Source: Actinacidiphila guanduensis
GTDB taxonomy: Bacteria > Actinomycetota > Actinomycetes > Streptomycetales > Streptomycetaceae
Direction of reading: 5' to 3'
Assembly (NCBI RefSeq): GCF_900103985.1
Contig: NZ_FNIE01000002.1
Location: forward strand, 434,001 to 498,000
DNA length: 64,000 bases
Shown: in pieces, positions 34,757 through 43,748 of the stretch
Layout of the letters: every line of letters begins with the position of its first letter
Numbering within the stretch: the stretch's first letter is position 1
Position numbers and translations under genes: made by a program
Notes under the pieces: model-generated
Seen by the model: the letters and a program-made list of their open reading frames with translations, nothing else
Databases searched by the model: none
Told to the model about the DNA's origin: nothing

Positions 34757-35674
34757 GTGGGGGCTGTGTACCGGTTCCTGCTCACACCTCGCTGGCTCGC
34801 CGTCAGCCTGCTCGCACTGCTGGCCGTGCCGGTGTGCGTGTTCATGGGGAGCTGGCAGCTGAGCCGGTTCGAGTGGCGGGTCAACGAGCACCGCACCGCC
34901 GCCCAGGACCAGCGCAAGGTCGCCGAGGCGCCCCCGGTGCCGCTCGCCAAGGTGCTTCCCGACCCGCGGGCCGACGTCCAGGACGACGACGCCAACCGCA
35001 TCGTCAGCGCCACCGGCAGCTACGACACCGCGCACCAACTCCTCGTCCCCGGCCGCACCCTGGACGACCGCAACGGCTACTACGTGCTCACCCCGCTGCG
35101 CCTTTCCGGCGGCGCGGCCCTTCCCGTCGTGCGGGGCTGGCTGCCGGGCAGCGCGAGCGCGGCCCAGCACCGGGGCACCGTGCCGCCCGCCCCCGCGGGG
35201 ACGGTCACGGTCACCGGCGCCATGCAGTACCCCGAGACCACCGAGTCCCCGGACGTCGACACCAGCGGCACCCTGCCCTCCGGCCAGCTCGGCATCATCA
35301 GTGGCGCCTCCCTGGTCAACCTCCTCCCGTACCCCGTCTACAACGGCTGGATCACCGCCACCCACCCCGCGGCACCCCTCAAGGCGGTGCCGCCGGCCGA
35401 GGCCCCGGGCAGCAGCCTGGACCTGAAGGCGTTCCAGAACCTCGGCTACACCGGGCAGTGGTTCGTCTTCGCGGGCTTCGTGGTCTTCATGTGGTTCCGC
35501 TTCGTCCGCCGTGAGGCCGAGGCCCGGGCCGACGCGGCCCTCGGCATCCTCCCCGGCGACCCGGACGGCCCCGACGACGGTCCCGACACCCCCGAGGCAC
35601 CGCTCACCCCGGGCCCCGACGGCGCCGAGGCCCCCGCCGAACACGACCCCACCCCGGCCACCCAGGCGTCCTGA
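34757..35674 (+). CDS. SURF1 family protein (cytochrome oxidase assembly)
   Basis: A 305-aa membrane protein. It has two transmembrane helices (about residues 10-30, LAVSLLALLAVPVCVFMGSW, and about 230-250, WFVFAGFVVFMWFRFVRREA) enclosing an extracytoplasmic domain with SURF1 hallmarks (MGSWQLSRFEWRV, PVVRGWLPG). SURF1 assists haem a insertion into cytochrome c oxidase. The C-terminal 55 residues are a Pro/Asp/Gly-rich cytoplasmic tail, unusually long. GTG 34757 has AGGAAAGG about 8 nt upstream; GTG 34766 is an alternative. Confidence 0.9.
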   Translation: MGAVYRFLLTPRWLAVSLLALLAVPVCVFMGSWQLSRFEWRVNEHRTAAQDQRKVAEAPPVPLAKVLPDPRADVQDDDANRIVSATGSYDTAHQLLVPGRTLDDRNGYYVLTPLRLSGGAALPVVRGWLPGSASAAQHRGTVPPAPAGTVTVTGAMQYPETTESPDVDTSGTLPSGQLGIISGASLVNLLPYPVYNGWITATHPAAPLKAVPPAEAPGSSLDLKAFQNLGYTGQWFVFAGFVVFMWFRFVRREAEARADAALGILPGDPDGPDDGPDTPEAPLTPGPDGAEAPAEHDPTPATQAS

Positions 35675-35844
35675 CCGCCCCATCGGCGGACCGGTTACCC
35701 GGCCCATCGGCGGACCGGCTGCCCGGCTCGACAGCTGACCGATTGCGCGGCTCATGGGCGTGAGCCGAGTCCGAACCGTGCCTTCAGACCGGGGCCTGCC
35801 CGGCGGGCAGGTGCCCGTCCTTCGGCCGGCCCCGGACCAGCCCC

Positions 35845-36045
35845 GGCCGCCCAGCACCTGCCCGAGCCCCGGCCGGGAGCCGCCCGCCCAGCACGTGCCC
35901 GAGCCTCGGCCGTTGTCCGAGCTTCGGCCGCCGCGCGAGCCTTGGCCGGGAGCCGGCCGCCCAGCACCTGCCCCAGCCTCGGCCGGGAGCCGCCCGCCCA
36001 GCACGTGCCCGAGCTTCGGCCGCCGCCCGAGCCTCGGCCGGACCC
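35845..36045. repeat. Degenerate tandem repeats of about 37 nt
   Basis: At least four related units share CGCCCAGCACGTGCCCGAG followed by CCTCGGCCGGGAG, starting near 35845, 35880, 35953 and 35990; the second carries a ~36-nt insertion of half-units. They fill most of the 452-nt gap between the SURF1 and S9 peptidase stops. Frames through them encode only Arg/Ala/Gly-rich strings and are judged non-coding. Confidence 0.7.
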
Positions 36046-36126
36046 CGCCCGCCCGGCGCCCGACGAACCGCCCCCGAGCCCACGGCCGGCCCTCATCCGG
36101 GGCCGGCCCCGCGCCGACGCCTGCGG

Positions 36127-37953
36127 CTACGGCGCCACGTGCCGCAGCGCGAAGGCCAGCTCCAGGCGGACCTGCTTGATGCGCTCCTCCACCACCAGCG
36201 AGCCGTGGCCAGCGTCGTAGCGGTAGACCTCGTGGGGCTTGTCGAGGGCGCGCAGGCGCTCGACGTAGTTGTCGATCTGGCGTATCGGGCAGCGCGGGTC
36301 GTTCGTGCCCGCGCTGATGTAGACGGGGGCTGCGACCTGCTCGACGTAGGTGAGCGGGGACGATGCCTCGTACCGCTCGGGGACCTCCTCGGGGGAGCCG
36401 CCGAACAGGGTGCGGTCCAGCGCCTTGAGCGCCTCCATCTCGTCCGCGTACGCCGTGGGGTAGTCGGCGACGGGGACCGCGGCTATGCCGACCGTCCATG
36501 ACTTCGGCTGGGTGCCCAGGCCGAGCAGGGTGAGGTACCCGCCCCAGGAACCGCCGGTCAGGACCAGGCGCTCGGGGTCGGCGAGCCCCGAGGCGACCGC
36601 CCACTCCCGCACGGCCGCGATGTCCTCCAGCTCGATCAGGCCGACGCGGTGCTTGAGCGCGTCGGTCCACTCACGGCCGTACCCGGTGGAGCCGCGGTAG
36701 TTGACCCGGACGACCGCGAAGCCGTGGTCGACCCAGGCGGCCGGGCCGGCCGCGAAGGCGTCGGAGTCGTGCCAGGTGGGGCCGCCGTGGATGTCGAAGA
36801 CGGTCGGGAAGGGGCCGTCCCCGGCGTCGGCGGGGCGCTGCACGAGGGCGTGGATGCGGCCGCCTGGGCCGTCCACCCACACGTCCTCCACCGGCACCGA
36901 TGCGGGCGCCCGCAGGCCCGGGGCCTCCAGGACCACGCCGCCGGCGGTGGAGCGTACGGCGGGCGGCTGCTCGGCCGAGGACCACAGGTACTCCACCGTG
37001 CCGTCCGGGCGGGCGGTGGCGCCGCTGATGCTGCCGGCGGGGGCGTCCAGCGCGGTGAGGGTGTGGTCCGCCAGGTCGTAGCGGAACATCTGGCCGCGGG
37101 CGTGGAAGTCGTGCACCAGCAGCAGGGCGGAGCCGTCCGGGTACCACTCGGCGTGCACGTCGCCCGGCAGGTCGATGGCCAGCGGGGTCTCCGTGCCGGT
37201 GGCGGTGTCCCAGATCATCGGCAGCCAGCGGTCGGTGCGCTGGTGGCCGACGAGCAGGCGGGTGTCGCCGGGCACGGGTGCGAAGCCGAGGCAGTCGAGG
37301 CCGAGCTCGCGCCGGCCGCCCTCGGTGTCGTCCAGCTCGGCGACCGCCGAGCCGTCGGCCACCCGCACCACGCGCAGCGCGCTGTGCATCGCGTCGCCGT
37401 GCTCGGTGTGCTCGATGACCAGCAGCGTGCCGTCCTCCGACAGGTCGCCCACGCCCGCGGACTCCGGGTGCCGGTATATCTCGTGATCGGTGCCGTCCGG
37501 GCGCACGACGTGCACGGTCGTGCCCTCCTCGTCCGTCGAGCGGCCGACGACGGCGAGGCCGCCGGGCCCGAGGGCGAGCCCGGCGGGGTAGGAGGGGGCG
37601 AGGCCGGGGGCCGCGGGGACGTCCTCGCCGCCTTCGAAGGGCTGCTTCATCCAGACGCCGAACTCGTCGCCGTCGGTGTCGGAGAACCACCACACCCATT
37701 CGCCGTCCCGGCTCAAGGTGCCGTCCGTCGTACCGTTCGGGCGGTCGGTGACCTGGCGACGACCGCCGGTGGCGCGGTCCCAGGCGTAGATCTCGTACGT
37801 ACCCGTCACGTTCGAGACGAAGAGGCTGCGGTCGGGGGCGTCCTCGGCCCACTCAGGAAGTCCGACGCGCGGTGCGCGGAACCGCAGCTCCCACGCCGGC
37901 ATGGCGCCGGCTTCCGACATGGGCCCGACGGCGGACCCGGTGATCTGGTTCAT
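36127..37953 (-). CDS. S9 family prolyl oligopeptidase
   Basis: A 608-aa protein. An N-terminal beta-propeller (blades with DRSLFVSNVTGTYEIYAWD, DGEWVWWFSDTDGDEFGVW) precedes an alpha/beta hydrolase domain. The catalytic triad is visible: Ser469 in GGSWGGYL, Asp552 in GTNDPRCP and His583 in DAGHGSLV. It should cleave short proline- or alanine-containing peptides in the cytoplasm, as there is no signal peptide. ATG 37953 (MNQITG) is used; ATG 37920 (MSEAGAMPAWEL) is a reasonable alternative. It is transcribed alone toward the repeat-filled gap. Confidence 0.92.
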   Translation of the reverse strand: MNQITGSAVGPMSEAGAMPAWELRFRAPRVGLPEWAEDAPDRSLFVSNVTGTYEIYAWDRATGGRRQVTDRPNGTTDGTLSRDGEWVWWFSDTDGDEFGVWMKQPFEGGEDVPAAPGLAPSYPAGLALGPGGLAVVGRSTDEEGTTVHVVRPDGTDHEIYRHPESAGVGDLSEDGTLLVIEHTEHGDAMHSALRVVRVADGSAVAELDDTEGGRRELGLDCLGFAPVPGDTRLLVGHQRTDRWLPMIWDTATGTETPLAIDLPGDVHAEWYPDGSALLLVHDFHARGQMFRYDLADHTLTALDAPAGSISGATARPDGTVEYLWSSAEQPPAVRSTAGGVVLEAPGLRAPASVPVEDVWVDGPGGRIHALVQRPADAGDGPFPTVFDIHGGPTWHDSDAFAAGPAAWVDHGFAVVRVNYRGSTGYGREWTDALKHRVGLIELEDIAAVREWAVASGLADPERLVLTGGSWGGYLTLLGLGTQPKSWTVGIAAVPVADYPTAYADEMEALKALDRTLFGGSPEEVPERYEASSPLTYVEQVAAPVYISAGTNDPRCPIRQIDNYVERLRALDKPHEVYRYDAGHGSLVVEERIKQVRLELAFALRHVAP

Positions 37954-38139
37954 GCCCCCATCATGCTCTGCCGCACGCACATTCGGTGAGGCCCGCTTCG
38001 CAGCCTGTGGAAAACTCTGCGTATCCGCTGGTCAGCGCTGCGTGTTTCGAGGGGCCGCGGATGCACGCGGCACGGGTTTGGCGGCCGGCGGCGTGGGCAC
38101 TCGCCGGCGGTACGGGACCGCGCACGTGAGGAGCAGCAC

Positions 38140-38652
38140 ATGGCCGACGCGATGGCCGACCGGCTCGGGGAGCCCGCGAGCGCGCCGACGAGCGAGTCGG
38201 CGATGGAGCACGGACGCATCGTGGTGGGTGTGGACGGCTCCGAGCCGTCGCTGCACGCGTTGCGCTGGGCCGACCGGCAGAGCGGGCTCACCGGGGCGGC
38301 GCTGGAGGCGGTGACCGCGTGGGAGATGCCGGCGTCGTTCGGCTGGGGCGGCGCGGTGCCGGGCCTGCCCGAGGGGTACGACCTGGGAGCCAACGCCGCC
38401 GAGGCGCTCGCCGACGCCGTCGCCCAGGCGCTGCCGCCGGACCGGGCCGACAAGGTCAACCAGGTCACGGTGATGGGCAACCCCGCGCAGGTGCTGCTCG
38501 ACCGGGGCGAGGGCGCGGAGTTGATCGTGGTGGGCGTCCGGGGCCTGGGCACCTTCCGCGCCACGCTGCTGGGTTCGGTCAGCCACACGGTGACGGTGCA
38601 CGCCCCGTGCCCGGTCGTCGTGGTGCGCGGTACGTCGGAGCAGGGGGACTGA
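38140..38652 (+). CDS. Universal stress protein (UspA family)
   Basis: A 170-aa protein with a single Usp domain: IVVGVDGSEPSLHALRWA at the first strand and the nucleotide-binding signature GVRGLGTFRATLLGSVSHTV near the end, which predicts ATP binding. The N-terminal 22 residues are an extra flexible segment. ATG 38140 has GAGGAG 4 nt upstream. In actinomycetes such proteins respond to hypoxia or redox stress and are often encoded as single genes. Confidence 0.93.
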   Translation: MADAMADRLGEPASAPTSESAMEHGRIVVGVDGSEPSLHALRWADRQSGLTGAALEAVTAWEMPASFGWGGAVPGLPEGYDLGANAAEALADAVAQALPPDRADKVNQVTVMGNPAQVLLDRGEGAELIVVGVRGLGTFRATLLGSVSHTVTVHAPCPVVVVRGTSEQGD

Positions 38653-38771
38653 ACGGCCGCCGTGAACACCGGATGCGTAGGCGGCCCCGTTGGCGCCAAG
38701 CGCCGCGACACCCGTACGGCGCGGTCGACCACTGTCGTGGGCCCTCTCCGCGCGAGGGACACAACCTGCGG

Positions 38772-39407
38772 TTACACCCCTTCGCTGACCACCCTGCTGT
38801 CCAGCAGCGGGCCCAACTCCCGGGCCACGGTGTGCAGGGGGCCCGGGTCGCGGGCGGCGCGGGACATGATGATCGCGCCCTCGATCGCGCTGATCATGAG
38901 TGTGGCGAGCGAGTCGGCGTCGGCCGCCGGGACGCCCATCTCCGTGAGGGCCGCGGCCACCGGGGCGGACCAGGTGCCGAAGGCGGCGGCAGCGGCGGCG
39001 CGGGTGGACTCCACCGAGTCGGCGCAGTCGACGGTGGCGGCGGCGACCGGGCAGCCCGCGCCTTGACCGAGCACCTCGTACTCGTCCGTCCACTGCTTGA
39101 CCATGGCCGCCAACAGCCCACTCGGCGTGGGGTGTTCCATGGCGCCGACGAAGCGGGCGACGCGCCGTCCGGCATAGCGACCGCCCCAGGCCACCGCCTC
39201 GTTGACCAACTGCTCCTTGCCGCCGGGGAAGTAGTGCTGCAGTGACCCGCGCGGGGCGTTGGCGTGCGCGGCCACCTCGCGCATCCCGGTGGCGCCGACG
39301 CCTCCGCGGCGGATGAGCTGCGCGGCGCTGAACACCATGCGCTCGCGCGGCCCGATGGTCTTCGGGGGCTGCGGGGCGGGTGCGGGGTCCTTTCCGGGGG
39401 TCGGCAC
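38772..39407 (-). CDS. TetR/AcrR family regulator (LmrA/YxaF type)
   Basis: A 211-aa protein. HTH: FSAAQLIRRGGVGATGMREV followed by AAHANAPRGSLQHYFPGGKE, with the PRGSLQHYF recognition helix typical of TetR. The C-terminal LmrA/YxaF-like domain contains GAGCPVAAATVDCADS. GTG 39405-39407 is chosen because GAGGAGGAC sits 3 nt upstream; a TTG at 39452 is weaker. The adjacent divergent promoter at 40009-40051 carries two 16-bp palindromes of the kind TetR dimers bind, so this protein is the best candidate to control the GNAT/dehydrogenase pair. Confidence 0.88.
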   Translation of the reverse strand: MPTPGKDPAPAPQPPKTIGPRERMVFSAAQLIRRGGVGATGMREVAAHANAPRGSLQHYFPGGKEQLVNEAVAWGGRYAGRRVARFVGAMEHPTPSGLLAAMVKQWTDEYEVLGQGAGCPVAAATVDCADSVESTRAAAAAAFGTWSAPVAAALTEMGVPAADADSLATLMISAIEGAIIMSRAARDPGPLHTVARELGPLLDSRVVSEGV

Positions 39408-39501
39408 GGCGTCCTCCTCGGGGGCGGGTGGGGGGTTGCGGCGGGCTTTCAACGGGTGTCGGACGGGCGTGGAGCAGGTGCTGCACGGGATGCGGACGGT
39501 T

Positions 39502-40023
39502 TCAGCCCAGCTTATAGACGCCGGTCAGGCCGTCCGGCCCGTATGTGTGGTGGACAGGTTCGAAACGGCGGGCCAGCACGCCGAGCAGCGCGGAACGGCC
39601 GGGCAGGACGAACGCGAGGACGTGGGTGACGCCGCGGGCGCGGGCTCGGGCGGCCAGCACGTCGAGCATGGCGCCGCCGGCCCCGTTGCGCTGCCAGAAG
39701 TCGACGACGAGCAGACCGAGTTCGGCCGGGGCACCGGGCTCGCACGGCGCGGCCAGGCTGCCGAGGCCGACCGGCTCCGCCCGGCTGCCGCGATGGGCGA
39801 TCACCGCGTCGTGCTCCTCCGGGCGGGCCGCGAGCACACCCTTCGCGTACGCGGGCGGCAGCGCGCGCACCGGCGCGAAGAAGCGCCGCTGCACGGTGTC
39901 CGGCGAGCAGCGCGCGAACAGCCCGTCGAGCGCGCGGCCGTCCCCCGGCCGTACGGGCTCGACCGTCCACGCCGGGCGACCCGGTGCGGCAGCGGTCTCC
40001 GATCCCGCTATGACCGTCGTCAT
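39502..40023 (-). CDS. GNAT family N-acetyltransferase
   Basis: A 173-aa GNAT protein. The acetyl-CoA-binding motif A region is [20 protein letters not shown] (Q/RxxGxG-like QRNGAG), with conserved flanks [19 protein letters not shown] at the start and [20 protein letters not shown] at the end. The start ATG 40021-40023 overlaps the first operator palindrome; TAATAA lies 8 nt before it, so the mRNA is probably leaderless. ATG 40032 is an alternative. Its acceptor substrate is unknown. Confidence 0.83.
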   Translation of the reverse strand: MTTVIAGSETAAAPGRPAWTVEPVRPGDGRALDGLFARCSPDTVQRRFFAPVRALPPAYAKGVLAARPEEHDAVIAHRGSRAEPVGLGSLAAPCEPGAPAELGLLVVDFWQRNGAGGAMLDVLAARARARGVTHVLAFVLPGRSALLGVLARRFEPVHHTYGPDGLTGVYKLG

Positions 40024-40051
40024 AGAGTCCATTATTATGACGCCGGTCATA
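40009..40051. promoter_or_regulatory. Twin TetR-type operators in a divergent promoter
   Basis: TATGAC-CGTC-GTCATA (40009-40024) and TATGAC-GCCG-GTCATA (40036-40051), centres 27 nt apart. Between them lies TATTAT/TAATAA, usable as a -10 box in both directions. The first palindrome covers the GNAT start codon. Two matched 16-bp operators imply cooperative dimer binding. Confidence 0.72.
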
Positions 40052-40099
40052 GGTCGGCAAGCCCGCGGTGCGCGGGCGGCTACGAAGGGCGGTGGGCGC

Positions 40100-41077
40100 G
40101 TGGGCGCGGTGGAGGGGGCCGGCACGGCCGGAACGGACGCGGCAGGACCCGGCGCAGACGTCACGGGTACGCCCGCGCCGGTGGGCTTCATCGGGCTGGG
40201 CACCATGGGCGGGCCCATGGCCGTCAACCTCGCCCGCGCCGGTGTCCCGCTCCTCGTCTGGAACCGCACGCCGGAGAAGTGCGCGGCGGCAGCGGCCGCC
40301 GGAGCGCGGGTCGCCGACTCCGCACACGACGTCCTCGCCCGCTGCCGGACGGTGTTCCTGATGCTGGCCGACGAGACCGCGCTCGACGCCGTACTCCGGC
40401 GCGGTACACCGGAGTTCGCGGCCACCGTCAAGGGGCGCACCCTCGTGCACATGGGCACGACCGCGCCGGAGTTCTCCGCCGCGCTGGAGGCCGACGTCCT
40501 TGCCGCGGGCGGCAGTTACGTCGAGGCGCCCGTGTCGGGCTCCCGGGTGCCCGCGCAGGAGGGGCGGTTGGTCGCGATGCTCGCCGGGCGGGAGGAAGCC
40601 GTCGCCGCGGTGCGGCCGTTGCTCGCGCCCATGTGCCACGAGACCTTCGTGTGCGGGCCGGTGCCCGACGCCCTGGTGATGAAGCTGGCGGTGAACCTCT
40701 TCCTGATCACCACCGTCACCGGCCTCACCGAGGCGTTCCACTTCGCGGTACGACACGGCCTGGACCGCGACCGCTTTCTCGCCGTGCTCGACGCAGGGCC
40801 GATGGCCAGCGCGGTCTCCCGGATGAAGGCGCCCAAGTTGCGCGACCGCGAGTTCTCCGTCCAGGCCGCCGTGGCCGACGTACTGAAGAACAACGCCCTG
40901 ATCGCGGCGGCCGCCCGCAGTTCCGGCACCGCGTCACCGCTGCTCGACGCCTGCCACGCCCTCTTCGCCGAGGCCGTGCGACTCGGCCACGGGGACGCCG
41001 ACATGGTGGCCGTGCTGCACGCGATCGAGGCGCGGACGGACGCATCGTCCAAGGCGGAGGCGGTCCAGCAAGCTTGA
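40100..41077 (+). CDS. NAD(P)-dependent oxidoreductase, 3-hydroxyisobutyrate dehydrogenase family
   Basis: A 325-aa beta-hydroxyacid dehydrogenase. Rossmann motif [20 protein letters not shown], substrate motif [17 protein letters not shown] and catalytic Lys in [11 protein letters not shown]. Family members oxidise 3-hydroxyisobutyrate, glyoxylate/succinic semialdehyde or, in actinomycetes, act as imine reductases. GTG 40100 has AAGGGCGG upstream and lies downstream of the predicted TATTAT box; ATG 40037 would overlap that box. It is divergent from the GNAT gene and shares its operators. Confidence 0.87.
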   Translation: MGAVEGAGTAGTDAAGPGADVTGTPAPVGFIGLGTMGGPMAVNLARAGVPLLVWNRTPEKCAAAAAAGARVADSAHDVLARCRTVFLMLADETALDAVLRRGTPEFAATVKGRTLVHMGTTAPEFSAALEADVLAAGGSYVEAPVSGSRVPAQEGRLVAMLAGREEAVAAVRPLLAPMCHETFVCGPVPDALVMKLAVNLFLITTVTGLTEAFHFAVRHGLDRDRFLAVLDAGPMASAVSRMKAPKLRDREFSVQAAVADVLKNNALIAAAARSSGTASPLLDACHALFAEAVRLGHGDADMVAVLHAIEARTDASSKAEAVQQA

Positions 41078-41100
41078 GGCCCGCCCGCCGCCGCGGGCGT

Positions 41101-41883
41101 TCAGCCCGTACGGGTCAGCGTCACCGCCGTCTGCCGGACCGCGGTCACCTTGAACGTCACCCCGCCGAACTCCACCGTGTCCCCGGCCGCCGCGTCCTTG
41201 TAGGAGGCCACCGCGATCCCGGCGCAACTGGCGCCCAGCACCGCGGTGCCCGCGCCGGTGTCCACCGAAGTGGCGGCGACCGACAGGCCGGTGGGCAGGA
41301 CGTGCAGGCCACCGTTGACCGGCAGTGTCCAGTCCGAGCCCTTGGGCGGGAAGCCGGCCGAAACAGCCGCGCGCACCGAGGAGTTGGTGCTGAAGCACAG
41401 CTTGTCGTCCGCGGCGCCGCCCTTGGACTTCAGCGAGGCGGGGGCGGCCGCGAGCGCGGTGCGCACGGATGCGTCCAGCGGTTCCAGGACGACCCGGTAC
41501 GAGCAGATCTCCCGTACGGCGTAGGCGTGTCCGCCGAACGAGACCTGGGCGCCCAACTCGGCGGTACGGGTCTGCTGGCCGTCGGCATAAGCGGCGCCGT
41601 CGCGCAACGTGGCCGTCCGGGTGGTGCCGTCGGCGCTCGCCCCGGTGTACTGCACCCCGCCGCCCGGCAGTTCGAAGCCGCCGCCGAGCGAGACGTGGAC
41701 GCCGCCCGCCGGCGCGGTGCCCACGCAGACCGGTCCGGCGTCGTGCGCGGCCGAGCCAGTGGCCGTGGCCGGGGAACCGGTGGGAGTGGCCGGCGAGTCA
41801 CCGCCGGAGGAGGAGCCGCAGCCTGCGAGAGCGAGCAACACCGCCGCTCCCGCGACCGCGTGGACGGTACGGGCGCTACGCAT
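41101..41883 (-). CDS. Lipoprotein, last gene of the WXG100/C2-peptidase cassette
   Basis: A 260-aa protein. The signal sequence ends in the lipobox LALAGCG, so Cys22 should be lipidated and the protein anchored outside the membrane after a Ser/Thr/Gly linker. The rest is beta-rich with four cysteines that could form disulphides; I recognise no family. ATG 41883 overlaps the stop of the upstream small gene by 8 nt, so the two are coupled. It could be a surface partner, receptor or protective factor for the peptidase encoded upstream (inference from position only). Confidence 0.8.
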   Translation of the reverse strand: MRSARTVHAVAGAAVLLALAGCGSSSGGDSPATPTGSPATATGSAAHDAGPVCVGTAPAGGVHVSLGGGFELPGGGVQYTGASADGTTRTATLRDGAAYADGQQTRTAELGAQVSFGGHAYAVREICSYRVVLEPLDASVRTALAAAPASLKSKGGAADDKLCFSTNSSVRAAVSAGFPPKGSDWTLPVNGGLHVLPTGLSVAATSVDTGAGTAVLGASCAGIAVASYKDAAAGDTVEFGGVTFKVTAVRQTAVTLTRTG

Positions 41884-42184
41884 CGCCGCCGCCGTTCCCG
41901 CCGGCGGCCGGCTCGAGCACGATCCGCTCGCGGTAGTCGATCCGCGCCACCCGCCAGGCGTCGCCGGTGATGTCGACCACTTCGCCGGGGACCAGGTCCT
42001 CGTAGCGCGCCACCGGCTCGCCGCCGCTGCTCACCATGAGCGTGCCGTGCACCTGCGGCTCCTGGTAGATGCTCGCCACCAGGCTGTAGGAGCGTCCGTC
42101 GTGCTCGATGTCGTAGGGGATGTGGTAACGCACCGCCCAACTGCCGTCATCGGCCTGGAACGGGTACTTCACATGCTCGGTCAT
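41876..42184 (-). CDS. Small hypothetical protein
   Basis: A 102-aa cytoplasmic, beta-rich protein (YPFQADDGSWAVRYHIPYDI, GTLMVSSGGEPVARYEDLV, GEVVDITGDAWRVARIDY) of a type I do not recognise firmly. ATG 42184 has GAGAG 5 nt upstream. It is third in the cassette, 73 nt after the C2 peptidase stop. That gap contains the palindrome CTGACGCTGCGTCAG (42239-42253), which might attenuate transcription. Its stop overlaps the lipoprotein start. In a toxin-immunity reading, this cytoplasmic protein is the natural immunity candidate. Confidence 0.75.
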   Translation of the reverse strand: MTEHVKYPFQADDGSWAVRYHIPYDIEHDGRSYSLVASIYQEPQVHGTLMVSSGGEPVARYEDLVPGEVVDITGDAWRVARIDYRERIVLEPAAGGNGGGDA

Positions 42185-42257
42185 GGCGCTCTCTCGTCGG
42201 TTCTGGCGTCGGTACGGTGCGCACGCGCGCAAAGGATTCTGACGCTGCGTCAGCACG

Positions 42258-43748
42258 CTACGGGACGTCGTACGACTCGGGGTCCTGGAAGTACTTGTCG
42301 AACTGGTCCTGCGTGACCTCGATCGGCGGATAGCCGCTGACACCCCAGGGGTTGCCCAGGATGATCTTGCCGTCGGCGGTGAACCCCCGCACGTAGTAGG
42401 CGTGGTTGGAGCAGTAGCGGTTCCCCCACTCGGCCGGGTGGTTCTTGTCCAGGCTCTCGTCGGCCGGTGTGGAGACGGTGATGGCCTTGCCCGAGTCGAA
42501 GTCCTTCTTCAGGGTGGAGAAGCGGTCGTCCGGCACCGACTGCAGGCCCAGGAAACCGCCGCTCTTGGTGATGTCGTGGCCCGAACTGCCGGTCAGGAAG
42601 GGCGCGGAGGCCTTCGGGTCGTCGCCCTCGATGCCGCCGTAGCCGTTCTGGCCGTTCTCGTCGTGGTAGACCTGCGCGAACGCCTTCTCGTAGTACGCCG
42701 GCCAGGTGTCGCCGTTGCCGTAGGTGCTGATCGGGTTGCCGTTGGTGTCGGTCGGCAAATCCGGAGTGACGGTCACCCACTGGTAGTTGCCACTCTTGTC
42801 CCACACCCGCACGCTCACCGTGCCGTTGGGGTTCTGCTTGATGCCGTCCTGGATGAACTGCGGGTCCCGCTGGGCGACCGAGGCGAGTGACGCGACGTAC
42901 CAGCAGTCGCCGAACTGGCGCTGGTTGATGTCGTCCGCGGAGACCGGGCCGTTGAAGAGCGGGTCGCTCGGGTCCTGCCAGTGGATACCGGAGTTGTTCA
43001 GGCCGTTCTGGCTGTTGCCGCCGTCCTTGTACGCCGCGGAGTTGGTGAAGGTCGGCTGCACCTCGGGGAAGGCGGTGGTGAACTTGGTCAGGTTGTCCGC
43101 GCCGATCCGCGACAGCAGGGTGCTCAGCGCCTTGTCCCGCTGGTCCTGCGGCAGCCCGTTGTGGTCGAAGGGGTTGAGCCAGGAGTCGTCGGTGTTGCTG
43201 AGCAGGGCGTTGTAGCGGGCGAGGTCGGCCGGGCTCGCCTTGGCGAAGACCGCGTCGAGTTCGGCGGAGGTCAGGCCGGTCAGCTCGTCGGTCACCTTCT
43301 GCAGGTCGTCGCGGTTGCCGTTGGTGCCGAAGTCCTTGTCGTTCAGGGCCTGCAGGTCCTTCAGCGCGTTGTCGACCTTCTTCGCGTCCGGGCCCTTCTC
43401 GTCCAGGAAGACGACGCTGGGGTCGACCGGGTAGCCGAGGTCGGCGAACTTCTGCAGCGACTCCAGTTGGGCGATGCGGCGCTTCATCGAGGACTGCATG
43501 TCGGACAGTTCGCTGCCCAGCGAGCCCGGCAGCCGGCTGGGCCCGAAGAAGGGGATGCTGACCACCTGGCCGACCAGGTTCTGCAGGTCGGGGTCGCGGG
43601 AGGCGCTCTGGCCGGCCGGCAGGTTCTGCTGCGCGGTGGTGAGCACTCCGGCCAACTTGGTGTGCAGGCCGCCCGCGTTCTGCGACAGGCCGTCCAGCTC
43701 CTTGGCGAGCGAGGTCAGTTTGACCGGGTCGAACCCCTTGAACGTCAT
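42258..43748 (-). CDS. Calpain-like C2 cysteine peptidase with WXG-type N-terminus
   Basis: A 496-aa protein. Residues about 1-250 are helical, starting MTFKGFDPVKLTSLAKELDG, and resemble ESX/WXG100-superfamily N-termini. The C-terminus is a C2 (calpain) catalytic domain: Cys282 in QRQFGDCWYVASLASVA, His449 in SNHAYYVRGF and Asn466 in GNPWGVSG, giving an intact Cys/His/Asn triad. There is no signal peptide, so export would need type VII secretion. ATG 43748 overlaps the upstream WXG100-like gene stop (ATGA). Ca2+ sites and substrate are not evident. Confidence 0.85.
   Translation of the reverse strand: MTFKGFDPVKLTSLAKELDGLSQNAGGLHTKLAGVLTTAQQNLPAGQSASRDPDLQNLVGQVVSIPFFGPSRLPGSLGSELSDMQSSMKRRIAQLESLQKFADLGYPVDPSVVFLDEKGPDAKKVDNALKDLQALNDKDFGTNGNRDDLQKVTDELTGLTSAELDAVFAKASPADLARYNALLSNTDDSWLNPFDHNGLPQDQRDKALSTLLSRIGADNLTKFTTAFPEVQPTFTNSAAYKDGGNSQNGLNNSGIHWQDPSDPLFNGPVSADDINQRQFGDCWYVASLASVAQRDPQFIQDGIKQNPNGTVSVRVWDKSGNYQWVTVTPDLPTDTNGNPISTYGNGDTWPAYYEKAFAQVYHDENGQNGYGGIEGDDPKASAPFLTGSSGHDITKSGGFLGLQSVPDDRFSTLKKDFDSGKAITVSTPADESLDKNHPAEWGNRYCSNHAYYVRGFTADGKIILGNPWGVSGYPPIEVTQDQFDKYFQDPESYDVP

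Noticed and set aside
34571..36670. Minus-strand frame of 699 codons across SURF1 and the repeat gap
   Set aside because: It covers the repeats and the antisense of SURF1; the encoded Arg/Ala/Gly strings match the DNA repeats rather than a protein family.
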